DNA of 64,000 bases from JBQTII01 sp052387905. Its GTDB lineage: Bacteria; Actinomycetota; Actinomycetes; Sporichthyales; Sporichthyaceae. Made by a program: the position numbers and the translations under genes. A model generated the notes under the pieces. The model was given only the letters and a program-made list of their open reading frames with translations, was not told the DNA's origin and searched no databases. Below, piece by piece: positions 50,012-57,779 of this stretch (position 1 is the stretch's first letter; each line of letters opens with the position of its first letter). The stretch spans positions 1 to 64,000 of the forward strand of contig JBQTIR010000037.1 of NCBI GenBank assembly GCA_052387905.1, written 5' to 3'.

Positions 50012-50686
50012 GTGGACGACGTCATCAAGCAGGCCCCCATGTTCTCCGCTCTGGACGACGAGGCCGCCGAGGCGCTGCGTACTTCCATGAGCGAGGTCAA
50101 CCTCAGCCGCGGGCAGACCCTGTTCCGTGAGGGCGACGGTGGCGACCGCCTCTACGTCGTCGCGGAGGGCAAGGTCAAGCTCGGGCGCACCTCATCCGAC
50201 GGCCGCGAGAACCTGCTTGCGGTGCTCGGTCCGGGCGAGATGTTCGGCGAGCTCTCGCTGTTCGACCCGGGCCCGCGCACCGCCACCGCCACCGCGGTTA
50301 CCGACACCCGCGTCTACGGCCTCGGCCACGGTGACCTCAGGCCACTGCTCGACGGTCGGCCCGAGGTCGCTCTCTCCCTGTTGCAGCAGATCTCACGCCG
50401 CCTGCGCCGCACCAACGAAGCCCTCGGCGACCTGGTCTTCTCCGACGTCCCCGGCCGCGTGGCCAAGGCACTGCTGGATCTGTCCAGCCGCTTCGGGGTC
50501 GCCTCCGACGACGGCACGCACGTCAGCCATGACCTCACCCAGGAAGAGCTGGCCCAGTTAGTCGGCGCCTCCCGGGAGACGGTGAACAAGGCTCTCGCAG
50601 ACTTCGCCTCCCGCGGCTGGCTGCGCCTGGAGGCCCGCGCCGTCGTCCTGCTCGACCTGGAACGTCTGGAACGCCGCGCCCGCTAA
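50012..50686 (+). CDS. crp: cAMP receptor protein (Crp)
   Basis: 224 residues from GTG 50012, chosen because TGGAGG lies six bases upstream; this gives the same length as Rv3676. Cyclic-nucleotide domain GQTLFREGDGGDRLYVV and FGELSLFDPGPRTATATA (phosphate-binding cassette with Arg), long helix, and C-terminal HTH with TQEELAQLVGASRETVNKALADF. Global cAMP-responsive regulator. Its convergent neighbour on the minus strand is a beta-lactamase-fold hydrolase; the gap holds a 74-bp tandem repeat. Confidence 0.95.
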   Translation: MDDVIKQAPMFSALDDEAAEALRTSMSEVNLSRGQTLFREGDGGDRLYVVAEGKVKLGRTSSDGRENLLAVLGPGEMFGELSLFDPGPRTATATAVTDTRVYGLGHGDLRPLLDGRPEVALSLLQQISRRLRRTNEALGDLVFSDVPGRVAKALLDLSSRFGVASDDGTHVSHDLTQEELAQLVGASRETVNKALADFASRGWLRLEARAVVLLDLERLERRAR

Positions 50687-50715
50687 CCGCACGCTCAGAG
50701 CCCGCCCGTAACTCT

Positions 50716-50876
50716 CATCTTCGGGCGCGTTTCCGACCTATCCCGGGCCTCCGATAGGTCCACACGCCGCCCGCAGATGCGTAATGAGCCGCGCGTGACA
50801 CCCATCTTCGGGCGCGATTCGAACCTATCCCGGGCCTCCGATAGGTCCACACGCCGCCCGCAGATGCGTAATGAGC
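50716..50876. repeat. 74-bp direct repeat (two units) between crp and the MBL gene
   Basis: Units 50716-50789 and 50803-50876 match over 74 bases with about three substitutions. Each contains the dyad GACCTATC...GATAGGTC and outer arms CATCT...AGATG, so each unit folds as a long hairpin. The first is closest to the crp stop. They may terminate the two converging transcripts. Confidence 0.85.
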
Positions 50877-50886
50877 GTGGCTTGGG

Positions 50887-51696
50887 TCAGCTCTCGGTGA
50901 CGGGGACGCCCAGGTAGGTGAGCTGGGCGCGTACGGACCACTCGGCGGCCGGCCACAGCGCGCGGTCGACGTCGGCGTAGACCCGCTCGAGCACCTGACG
51001 AGGCGTCCGATCACCCGCGTCCACGGCGGCACGCACCTGGTCCAGTCGCGTCTGACGATGCTTCAGGTAGTAGTCGATGGCGGTCGCGGCGTCGGGCAGC
51101 AGCGGACCGTGGCCGGGATAGACGACGCCGACCTCGTCGCCGGCCAGCGATCGCAGGCGCGCCAGGGAATCCAGGTAGTCCGCGAGCACACCGTCGGGAT
51201 GCGCGACGACGGTCGGCCCGCGCCCGAGCACCATGTCCCCGGTCAGGATCGCGCGGTCCGCCGGCAGGTGGAACGTCACGCAGTCGCTCGTGTGCCCCGG
51301 GGTCGCGAGTACGCGGATGTCAAGGTCGTCGACGTCGATCCGGTCGCCCTCGGCAAGCCCGCTCGCGCCGGGCCCGATCTGGAAGGCCGGATCCACCGCG
51401 CGCACCGGAGCGTCAGCGAGCGCCGCGAAGGCGGCGGCTCCTTCGACGTGGTCCGGGTGGCGGTGCGTGGCCAGGATCAGCGCGACCTCGCGGCCGTTCG
51501 CGGTCGCGGCAGCGAGGACGGCCCCCAGGTGCCCGGCGTCGTCCGGTCCGGGGTCCACGACGACGCTGCGCCGCGAAGTGGGCTCGGCGAGCACCCAGGT
51601 GTTGGTGCCCTCCAGCGTCATCGGGGAGGCATTGGGCGCGAGGACGCAGCGCGCCCGGTCGCTCACCTGCCCCCCGGTCCATGCCGGTGCGTTCAT
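50887..51696 (-). CDS. Metallo-beta-lactamase-fold hydrolase
   Basis: 269 residues (Rv3677c position). Metal motif THRHPDHVEGAA (HxHxDH), further ligands in TPGHTSDCV and YPGHGPLLP, and the DPGPDD Asp region. Glyoxalase II/beta-lactamase-like enzyme that hydrolyses a thioester or phosphoester; substrate unknown. Its ATG overlaps the stop of the upstream Nudix gene by one base, an operon arrangement. Confidence 0.9.
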   Translation of the reverse strand: MNAPAWTGGQVSDRARCVLAPNASPMTLEGTNTWVLAEPTSRRSVVVDPGPDDAGHLGAVLAAATANGREVALILATHRHPDHVEGAAAFAALADAPVRAVDPAFQIGPGASGLAEGDRIDVDDLDIRVLATPGHTSDCVTFHLPADRAILTGDMVLGRGPTVVAHPDGVLADYLDSLARLRSLAGDEVGVVYPGHGPLLPDAATAIDYYLKHRQTRLDQVRAAVDAGDRTPRQVLERVYADVDRALWPAAEWSVRAQLTYLGVPVTES

Positions 51697-52574
51697 CAGG
51701 AGCCGGTGGGGTAGCCGGGGTCGCCGGGCAGGACGAGGTCGACGTGGTCACCGTCGAGGACGGCGTGCGGCTGCACCGGGAAGATCGTGCGCGCCGGAGC
51801 CGCCGCCAGGATCGAGGCGAGGTCCTCGTGCTCGCCCATTTCCGCGAGTGCGATCAGGGTCGGCGGCATGATCGCCATGTCGCCTGACTTCCAGCGCTCG
51901 ACGGCGTCGCGCGGGCGCACCCATTCGACCTGGTCGGCCTCCTCGCCGAACTCGCGCGTGACCTGGCCGTGCGGCATCGCCGCGACCAGGAAGCGGGTGT
52001 CGAAGCGGCGCGGCTCGAAGGCGGGGGTGATCCAGTGCGCCCACGGCGCGATGAGGTCCGCGCGCACGACCAGACCGCGCCGGCGCAGGAAGTCGGCGAA
52101 GGAGAGCTCGCGGGCGATCAAGGCGACGCGGTCGGCCTCCCAGTCCGCGCCGGAGGTGTCGGCAACGACGGTGTCCTCGTCGGGCCCGGCGAGCAGGACT
52201 CCGGACTCCTCGAAGGTCTCCCGGATCGCCGCGCACACCAGCGCGCGGGCCACCGGCTCGCGCGCGGTGAACACCTTCGCCCAGTACTCGGGTTCGGGGC
52301 CGACCCAGCCGACGTCGATGCTCTCGTCACGGGAGTCCACGGACCCGCCGGGGAAGACGTACTGCCCGGAGGCGAACGCCATCGTCGACTGCCGGCGCAG
52401 CACGTAGATCTCCGGCCCCGCGTCGGTGTCCCGCGCGAGGATCACCGTCGCGGCATGGCGCGGCACGGCCACCTCGGTCTTGCCGGCCTGCAGATCGAGG
52501 ACCTGCTGGGCGCGGCCGGGCGGCAGGCGCCGGGCACCGATCAGGTGGGACAGCGAGGCGGGGACCACGGTCAT
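51696..52574 (-). CDS. Nudix hydrolase (NUDT19/RPP-like family)
   Basis: 292 residues. The Nudix box is split: VFPGGSVDSRDES ... ALVCAAIRETFEESGVLLAG with REtFEESG. The region between Gly and the REuxEE core is extended, as in NUDT7/19-like CoA diphosphatases. It contains LRRQSTMAFASGQYVFPGG near the start. Cotranscribed with the MBL-fold gene downstream. Upstream lies the nitric oxide synthase gene, separated by 48 bases holding a repeat. Confidence 0.87.
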   Translation of the reverse strand: MTVVPASLSHLIGARRLPPGRAQQVLDLQAGKTEVAVPRHAATVILARDTDAGPEIYVLRRQSTMAFASGQYVFPGGSVDSRDESIDVGWVGPEPEYWAKVFTAREPVARALVCAAIRETFEESGVLLAGPDEDTVVADTSGADWEADRVALIARELSFADFLRRRGLVVRADLIAPWAHWITPAFEPRRFDTRFLVAAMPHGQVTREFGEEADQVEWVRPRDAVERWKSGDMAIMPPTLIALAEMGEHEDLASILAAAPARTIFPVQPHAVLDGDHVDLVLPGDPGYPTGS

Positions 52575-52619
52575 GCCGTGATCGTAGGCGTCACCAGTGC
52601 GGGACCGTATCGACGGTTC

Positions 52620-52665
52620 GTCTCACGCTCCTCGCTCGTCCCTCGCTCGCTCGCCTCGCTCACGA
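52620..52665. repeat. Interspersed repeat in the nos 3' end
   Basis: CTCACGCTCCTCGCTCG followed by CCTCGCTCGCTCG, the same core as the nth tandem repeat at 49066-49179. Encodes the Arg/Glu-rich tail of NOS. Confidence 0.65.
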
Positions 52666-53984
52666 ATCTGGCCAGTCATCGGGCAGACACCGGGACCGGT
52701 CGGGACGGCGGGGCACCCGGCGCCGCGGGCGGTGAAGGCCGGGCTCTGCACCCGCTCGTCGTAGTAGCGGCCGAAGACCGCGGTCTGCGAGGAGGACATC
52801 GGCGGCACCAGCCAGGACCAGTCCCCGGGCACCCCGCGGCCGGCCTTCTCCTCGCGGCCGATGTGCTTGATGAACCGGGCGGACTCGGTGTGGTGATCGG
52901 CGATCGTGATCCCGGCGGCGGCGAAGGAGTGCAGCACCGCGAGGTTGAGTTCGACCAGGGCCAGGTCGCGCCACAGGGTGCGCTCGTGCGAGGTGTCCAG
53001 GCCCAGACGCGCGGCCAGCGTCGGCAGCAGGTCGTAGCGGTCGGCGTCGGCGAAGTTGCGTGAGCCGATCTCGGTTCCGAGGTACCAGCCGTTGAACGGG
53101 GCGGCGGTGTAAGTGATCCCGCCGATGTGCAGATCCATGTTCGCGATCGCGGGGACCGCGTGCCAGCGCAGACCAAGCTCGGCGAACCACCCGTATTCGG
53201 GGTGGGTGATGTCGAGCTCGAGGACGACCTCGCGCGGCAACTCCCGGCTGAACCAATGACCTGACGGGCCATCGATCACCAGCGGCAGGACGTCGAACGC
53301 GCCACCGGAACCACGCCAACCCATCGCCTGCACCTGTGCCGTGAGGGCGATCTGCGACGGATCCCCGATCACCGAGCCATCCCGCTGGAGGTACCCGGCG
53401 TAGCGCACGAGCTGGTCGTTGCGGATGCGGACCCCGGGACGACCGGGCGCCGGCGGCGCGAAGACGGTGATCATCGGGCGGATCTTGCCGCCGTTGGTCG
53501 CGGCCCGCAGATGCTCGGCGCATTCGGCGAAGACCTCGGCCGGGTCATCGATATTGCGCAGGTCACGCACAACGAGGCTGTTCCAGTACAGGCGCCCGAT
53601 GCAGCGCCCGCTGTTACGCCAGGCGACCCGCGCCCCGAACTCCAGTTCCTGCGCCGTGTGGACGTAGGTCCCGGTCGCCGCGATCTCGGCCAGCACGGCG
53701 TCGAGCCGGCGCGCGAGCGACCCCACGGCATTGTTCTCGCGGTGGAACAGTCGCACGAAACGTGCGGCCTCGTCGACGTCGACCGAGGCAGCGGGCCGGA
53801 GGAGGTCACCGTTGGGCATCACTGAAGCCGGCACCGCCGCACCCGGTGGCAGTACGGGAGCCCGCCGGGTGAGTTCTCGGCCCCGGAACATCGTCGCCAC
53901 GCGGGGCACGCCTCGACGACGGGAATCCGAGGAGATGACCATCCGGGTTCGACGCCGGGAGCGATGACCGGGTTCCCGTGTCAC
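52623..53984 (-). CDS. nos: Nitric oxide synthase oxygenase domain protein
   Basis: 453 residues as given. The heme-binding motif AWRNSGRCIGRLYW (proximal Cys about residue 128) and the substrate/pterin motif VPAIANMDLHIGGITYTAAPFNGWYLGTEIGSRNFAD-type region (read in parts: NMDLHIGG, APFNGWYLGTEIG) identify a bacterial NOS oxygenase; no reductase domain. It makes NO from arginine using an outside electron donor. Compared with compact bacterial NOS, about 60 residues extend the N-terminus; starts at the Met near 53942 or at MPNGDLLRP are possible. The C-terminal tail GQIRERGERARDERGA is encoded by a repeat also found in nth. Confidence 0.9.
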   Translation of the reverse strand: MTREPGHRSRRRTRMVISSDSRRRGVPRVATMFRGRELTRRAPVLPPGAAVPASVMPNGDLLRPAASVDVDEAARFVRLFHRENNAVGSLARRLDAVLAEIAATGTYVHTAQELEFGARVAWRNSGRCIGRLYWNSLVVRDLRNIDDPAEVFAECAEHLRAATNGGKIRPMITVFAPPAPGRPGVRIRNDQLVRYAGYLQRDGSVIGDPSQIALTAQVQAMGWRGSGGAFDVLPLVIDGPSGHWFSRELPREVVLELDITHPEYGWFAELGLRWHAVPAIANMDLHIGGITYTAAPFNGWYLGTEIGSRNFADADRYDLLPTLAARLGLDTSHERTLWRDLALVELNLAVLHSFAAAGITIADHHTESARFIKHIGREEKAGRGVPGDWSWLVPPMSSSQTAVFGRYYDERVQSPAFTARGAGCPAVPTGPGVCPMTGQIRERGERARDERGA

Positions 53985-54039
53985 CCGTTCGGCGTATCAA
54001 CTACCCGATTCGGGGCGGAGCGACGGACGAAACCGCAGG

Positions 54040-54504
54040 TCAGGCGACTTCGGCGATGAACTCGATCTCGACCGGGGCGTCCAGCGGCAGCACCGCGACG
54101 CCGATCGCGATGCGGGCGTGCACGCCGGCGTCACCGAAGACGTGCTTGAGCAGTTCACTCGCCCCGTTGATGACCGCCGGCTGGTTGATGAACTCCGGCG
54201 GGCAGGCAACGAAGCCGGTCACGCGCACGATCCGCACGATGTCCTCGATGCCGTTCGGCAGGATCGAGGACGCGGCGGCGATCGCGTTGAGCGCGGCGCG
54301 CTGGGCCAGCCCGTGCGCCTGCTCGACGCTGACATCGATGCCGACCTTGCCGCTCAGGACCAACTTCCCGTCCGCGAACGGCAGCTGACCGGCGACGTAG
54401 ACCAGGTTGCCGGTCCGCACGGCCGGTACATAGGCCGCCAGCGGCGCCGATACCTCCGGCAAGTGCAGCCCCAGCTCCGCGAGCCGCTCGAGGCGTGCAC
54501 TCAC
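54040..54504 (-). CDS. RidA/YjgF-family protein (Rv3678c-like)
   Basis: 154 residues: LYVAGQLPFADGKLVLSGKVG and the C-terminal GVAVLPLDAPVEIEFIAEVA match the RidA trimer fold. RidA proteins deaminate reactive enamines, but this group lacks the usual conserved Arg pattern that I can verify, so activity is uncertain. It precedes the small DUF4177 gene on the same strand, as Rv3678c and Rv3678A do. Confidence 0.85.
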   Translation of the reverse strand: MSARLERLAELGLHLPEVSAPLAAYVPAVRTGNLVYVAGQLPFADGKLVLSGKVGIDVSVEQAHGLAQRAALNAIAAASSILPNGIEDIVRIVRVTGFVACPPEFINQPAVINGASELLKHVFGDAGVHARIAIGVAVLPLDAPVEIEFIAEVA

Positions 54505-54589
54505 TGCGTCACCGCCACGGCCAGCCGCCGATGACGCCGCGTCCTCGCGGGGCCGCGTTCGGTGCTCATCGTGAACTCGCTGCGCTCGC

Positions 54590-54745
54590 TCACGGAAGGG
54601 GCCGCTTCAGGTACGCCACCAGCTGCTCGGAGTTGGGCCCCGGCACGACCTGCACCAGTTCCCAGCCGTCGGCCCCCCAGGTGTCGAGGATCGCCTTCGT
54701 GGCGTGGGTGAGCAACGGCACCGTCGAGTACTCAAACTTCTGCAT
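54590..54745 (-). CDS. DUF4177 small protein (Rv3678A-like)
   Basis: 51 residues, read directly from the sequence: starts MQKFEYSTVPLLTHATK, then the DUF4177 core WGADGWELVQVVPGPN and ends with KRPLP before a TGA at 54592-54590. The gene is too short for common cutoffs. It sits between ridA and the divergent ATPase genes, just as Rv3678A sits in M. tuberculosis. Function unknown. Confidence 0.88.
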   Translation of the reverse strand: MQKFEYSTVPLLTHATKAILDTWGADGWELVQVVPGPNSEQLVAYLKRPLP

Positions 54746-54796
54746 GCGCTCACCGTAGGCCGGTCAGCTGCGCGGGCGCCGACCGGGCGGGGCGTC

Positions 54797-55843
54797 ATGG
54801 TGGCCCGCCCGCTGGTTACGCTCGACGACGTGCCGCCCTCCCCCACCGCGCCCTCCGACGCCAGCCGCCCGGATTGGAAAGGCGTCGAACTGCACGTCGT
54901 CACCGGAAAGGGCGGGACCGGCAAGACCACCGTGGCCGCCGCGCTGGCGATGTCGCTGGCCGCTGCCGGCGGGCGCACCCTGCTGGTCGAGGTCGAGGGC
55001 CGTGGCGGGATCGCGCAGCTGTTCGATACCCCGCCGCTGCCGTACGCGGAGAAACGCATCGCGGTGGCACCGGGCGGCGGCGAGGTCTACGCGCTGCCGA
55101 TCGACGCCGAAGAGGCGCTCCTGGAGTACCTGGAAATGTTCTACAAGCTCGGCCGCGCCGGCCGGGGGCTGCGCAAGCTGGGGTTCATCGACTTCGTCAC
55201 CACCATTGCGCCGGGCCTGCGCGATGTCCTGCTAACCGGCAAGGCGTATGAGGCCGTCGGCCCCCGCCGCAGCGGGCGGCTGAGCTACGACGCGGTCGTC
55301 ATGGACGCCCCACCCACCGGCCGGATCGCCCAGTTCCTCAACATCAATACCGAGGTCGCAGGCCTGGCCAAGGGGGGCCCGATCCACAACCAGTCCGAGT
55401 CGATCATGCGCCTGCTGCGTTCCCAGCGGACCCGCGTGCACTTCGTGACCGTGCTGGAGGAAATGCCGGTCCAGGAGACCCTCGATGGCGTGGCCGCGAT
55501 GCGGGAGATCGGGCTCGGGGTTGGCGCCCTCATTGTCAACATGGTGCGGCGTCCGGCGTTGGTGCCTGCGGACCTCGCCGCAGCGGGCGCCGGAAAGCTG
55601 GACCGGGCCGGTCTGGCCGCCGCGCTCACCGGCGTCGGGGTCAGCGGGGACGACGTCCTGGACGGCCTGCTCGGCGCCGCCGCCGGTCACGCCGCGCGGG
55701 TCGGCCTCGAAGACTCCCAACGCGCCGAGCTCGTGTCGACCGGACTACCCGTCCTGGAGTTGCCCGCGCTCGCCGAGGGCATCGACATGGCCGGGCTCTA
55801 CACCCTCGCCGAAGAGTTGCGGGCCCAGGGAGCGACCCGATGA
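54797..55843 (+). CDS. ArsA/GET3-like anion-transporting ATPase 1 (Rv3679-like)
   Basis: 348 residues from ATG 54797 (GTG 54800 is an alternative). Deviant Walker A GKGGTGKTTVAAALA, switch VDMDAPPTGRIAQFL-like (VVMDAPPTGR) and the A-loop NMVRRPALV. Together with the next gene it forms the ATPase pair known in M. tuberculosis to protect against nitric oxide and glycerol stress (BagA/BagB). Overlaps the second gene by four bases. Divergent from the DUF4177/ridA genes. Confidence 0.88.
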   Translation: MVARPLVTLDDVPPSPTAPSDASRPDWKGVELHVVTGKGGTGKTTVAAALAMSLAAAGGRTLLVEVEGRGGIAQLFDTPPLPYAEKRIAVAPGGGEVYALPIDAEEALLEYLEMFYKLGRAGRGLRKLGFIDFVTTIAPGLRDVLLTGKAYEAVGPRRSGRLSYDAVVMDAPPTGRIAQFLNINTEVAGLAKGGPIHNQSESIMRLLRSQRTRVHFVTVLEEMPVQETLDGVAAMREIGLGVGALIVNMVRRPALVPADLAAAGAGKLDRAGLAAALTGVGVSGDDVLDGLLGAAAGHAARVGLEDSQRAELVSTGLPVLELPALAEGIDMAGLYTLAEELRAQGATR

Positions 55844-56991
55844 CGGCACCCGTCCTGGACATCGACGCGCTGCTCACCGACCCCGCAGTGCGGATCATCG
55901 TGTGCTGCGGCTCGGGCGGGGTCGGCAAGACGACGACCGCCGCAGCGTTGGGGCTGCGGGCGGCCGAGGCCGGACGCCAGGTCGTCGTGCTGACCATCGA
56001 CCCCGCGCGCCGCCTCGCGCAGTCGATGGGCCTGACCGAACTGGACAACACCCCGCGCCTGGTCGAGGGAATCGACGCCGCGGCCGGCGGATCGCTGCAG
56101 GCGATGATGCTGGACATGAAGCGGACCTTCGACGAGGTCGTCGAGGCCCATTCCGACCCGGCCCGCGCCGAGGCGATCTTGGCCAACCCCTTCTATCAAT
56201 CGCTGTCCTCGTCCATGGCGGGCACGCAGGAGTACATGGCGATGGAGAAGCTCGGCCAGTTGCGCCGGCGCGAGGACTGGGACCTGATCGTCGTCGACAC
56301 TCCGCCGAGCCGCTCGGCGCTGGACTTCCTGGACGCCCCGAAGCGCTTGGGGTCCTTCCTGGACGGCCGGGTGATCAAGATCTTGGCCGCGCCGGCCAAA
56401 GCCGGGGGCAAGGCCTACCTGCGCGTCGTGACCGCCGGGTTCAACCTGGTCGCCAACACCATCACCCGGGTGATCGGCGCCCAGCTCCTGCGCGACGTAC
56501 AGGCCTTCGTCGCCGCGCTCGACACGATGTTCGGCGGCTTCCGCGAGCGCGCCGACGCCACCTACAAGCTGCTCAAGGACCCGGAGACCCGTTTCGTGGT
56601 CGTCGCGGCCCCGGAGCGCGACGCCCTACGCGAGGCCTCCTACTTCGTCGAGCGACTCTCCGCCGAGCGGATGCCGCTGGCCGGGCTGGTCCTGAACCGC
56701 GTCCACCGCTCGGCCGCGTCCACCCTCTCCCGGGAGCGTGCCCTCGCGGCTGCCGAAGACCTCGACCGCGAGGCGGCGCCGGCCAAGTCCGGTCCCGCGG
56801 GCGAGTTGGCCGCAGCGTTGCTCCGGCTGCACGCCGACCAGATGACGGTGATCGCGCGCGAGCAGCGCCTCGCCGCCGCCTTCTCCGGCGCGCACCCCCG
56901 GGTCGCCGTGGGGGAGGTCACCGCCCAGGCCGGGGACGTGCACGACCTCGGCGGGCTGCGCGCGGTCGCGGCGGATCTCGCCGGCGCCTGA
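55840..56991 (+). CDS. ArsA/GET3-like anion-transporting ATPase 2 (Rv3680-like)
   Basis: 383 residues with GSGGVGKTTTAAALG (Walker A), LTIDPARRLAQSMG, VVDTPPSRSALDFLDAP and the Lys-Asp-rich C-terminal half. Partner of the preceding ATPase. Same operon; a strong terminator follows at 57005-57033. Followed on the opposite strand by a WhiB gene, as in M. tuberculosis. Confidence 0.9.
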   Translation: MTAPVLDIDALLTDPAVRIIVCCGSGGVGKTTTAAALGLRAAEAGRQVVVLTIDPARRLAQSMGLTELDNTPRLVEGIDAAAGGSLQAMMLDMKRTFDEVVEAHSDPARAEAILANPFYQSLSSSMAGTQEYMAMEKLGQLRRREDWDLIVVDTPPSRSALDFLDAPKRLGSFLDGRVIKILAAPAKAGGKAYLRVVTAGFNLVANTITRVIGAQLLRDVQAFVAALDTMFGGFRERADATYKLLKDPETRFVVVAAPERDALREASYFVERLSAERMPLAGLVLNRVHRSAASTLSRERALAAAEDLDREAAPAKSGPAGELAAALLRLHADQMTVIAREQRLAAAFSGAHPRVAVGEVTAQAGDVHDLGGLRAVAADLAGA

Positions 56992-57004
56992 GGCTTACAC
57001 GACA

Positions 57005-57033
57005 ACGGCCCCGGGGGATCGCCCCGGAGCCGT
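57005..57033 (+). terminator. Intrinsic terminator of the ATPase operon
   Basis: Stem ACGGCCCCGGGG (57005-57016) and CCCCGGAGCCGT (57022-57033), one mismatch, loop GATCG, followed by AAGTCTTTTGTGT. A good intrinsic terminator, and it can also serve the converging whiB gene. Confidence 0.75.
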
Positions 57034-57070
57034 GGTCAAGTCTTTTGTGTGCTGGTTGAACCCCGCGAGG

Positions 57071-57391
57071 TCACATCGCTTCGGGCATCGCCTCAGTGAG
57101 CTCGTGCGGCGCGGAGCCGGACAGGTGCGCGTCACGGGCGCTCTCCAGCAGCCCGCGCCACGAGGTGACGGTCGGGCGACGGCGCAGCAGAGCCCGGCGC
57201 TCGCGCTCGGTCATGCCACCCCAGACGCCGAACTCCACCCGGTTGTCCAGCGCGTCGGCCAGGCACTCGGTGCGCACCGGGCAGCCCATGCAGACGGCCT
57301 TGGCGCGGTTCTGTGCAGCCCCCTGCACGAACAGCTCATCGGGTGCCGACGCCTTGCACTTGGCCCGTGCCGCCCAGTCGTTGTCCCACAT
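57071..57391 (-). CDS. whiB4: WhiB-family iron-sulfur regulator (WhiB4-like)
   Basis: 106 residues from ATG 57391, which follows AGGGGAGCAGGGG and gives the compact MWDNDWAARAKCK start. Cluster ligands: Cys in AKCKASAPDE, then CMGCPVRTEC with CxxC and a fourth Cys. The GVWGG turn and basic tail ERRALLRRRPTVTSW bind DNA. Position and orientation match Rv3681c (WhiB4), which senses redox and nitric oxide. A longer start exists further upstream with no ribosome site. Confidence 0.92.
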   Translation of the reverse strand: MWDNDWAARAKCKASAPDELFVQGAAQNRAKAVCMGCPVRTECLADALDNRVEFGVWGGMTERERRALLRRRPTVTSWRGLLESARDAHLSGSAPHELTEAMPEAM

Positions 57392-57779
57392 ATGACCCCT
57401 GCTCCCCTGGCGTTGTGCGACCGTCATCCCCTGCGGCCGTCGTGCGCCGAACGTGACTGCCCGATGTGACACTCCGTGTCCGTGCAGTCCCGGCTGAAGC
57501 ACTCTGAGGTGATTCGGGGAGGCACGAGGCACGAAGCCTTCGTGGGGGCTTGGACGCGGCCGGATCGCCCCTGGTTCCCGTGGACTTGCCGAGGTTGGTT
57601 GCGCCCGGAATCTCCCGCGGGATCAGCCCGATCGGATGCCGGGTCAGGGACTGACCAAGAGCGCCAGACCGGTCCGTGGGATAGCCCTGACCCAAGGCGG
57701 CACGCGGGTCCGATAGTCACAGGAAGCGGTTACGTCAAGTAGCTGCAGACGTTTGATTTCTCGCCGTACGCTGACGCTC

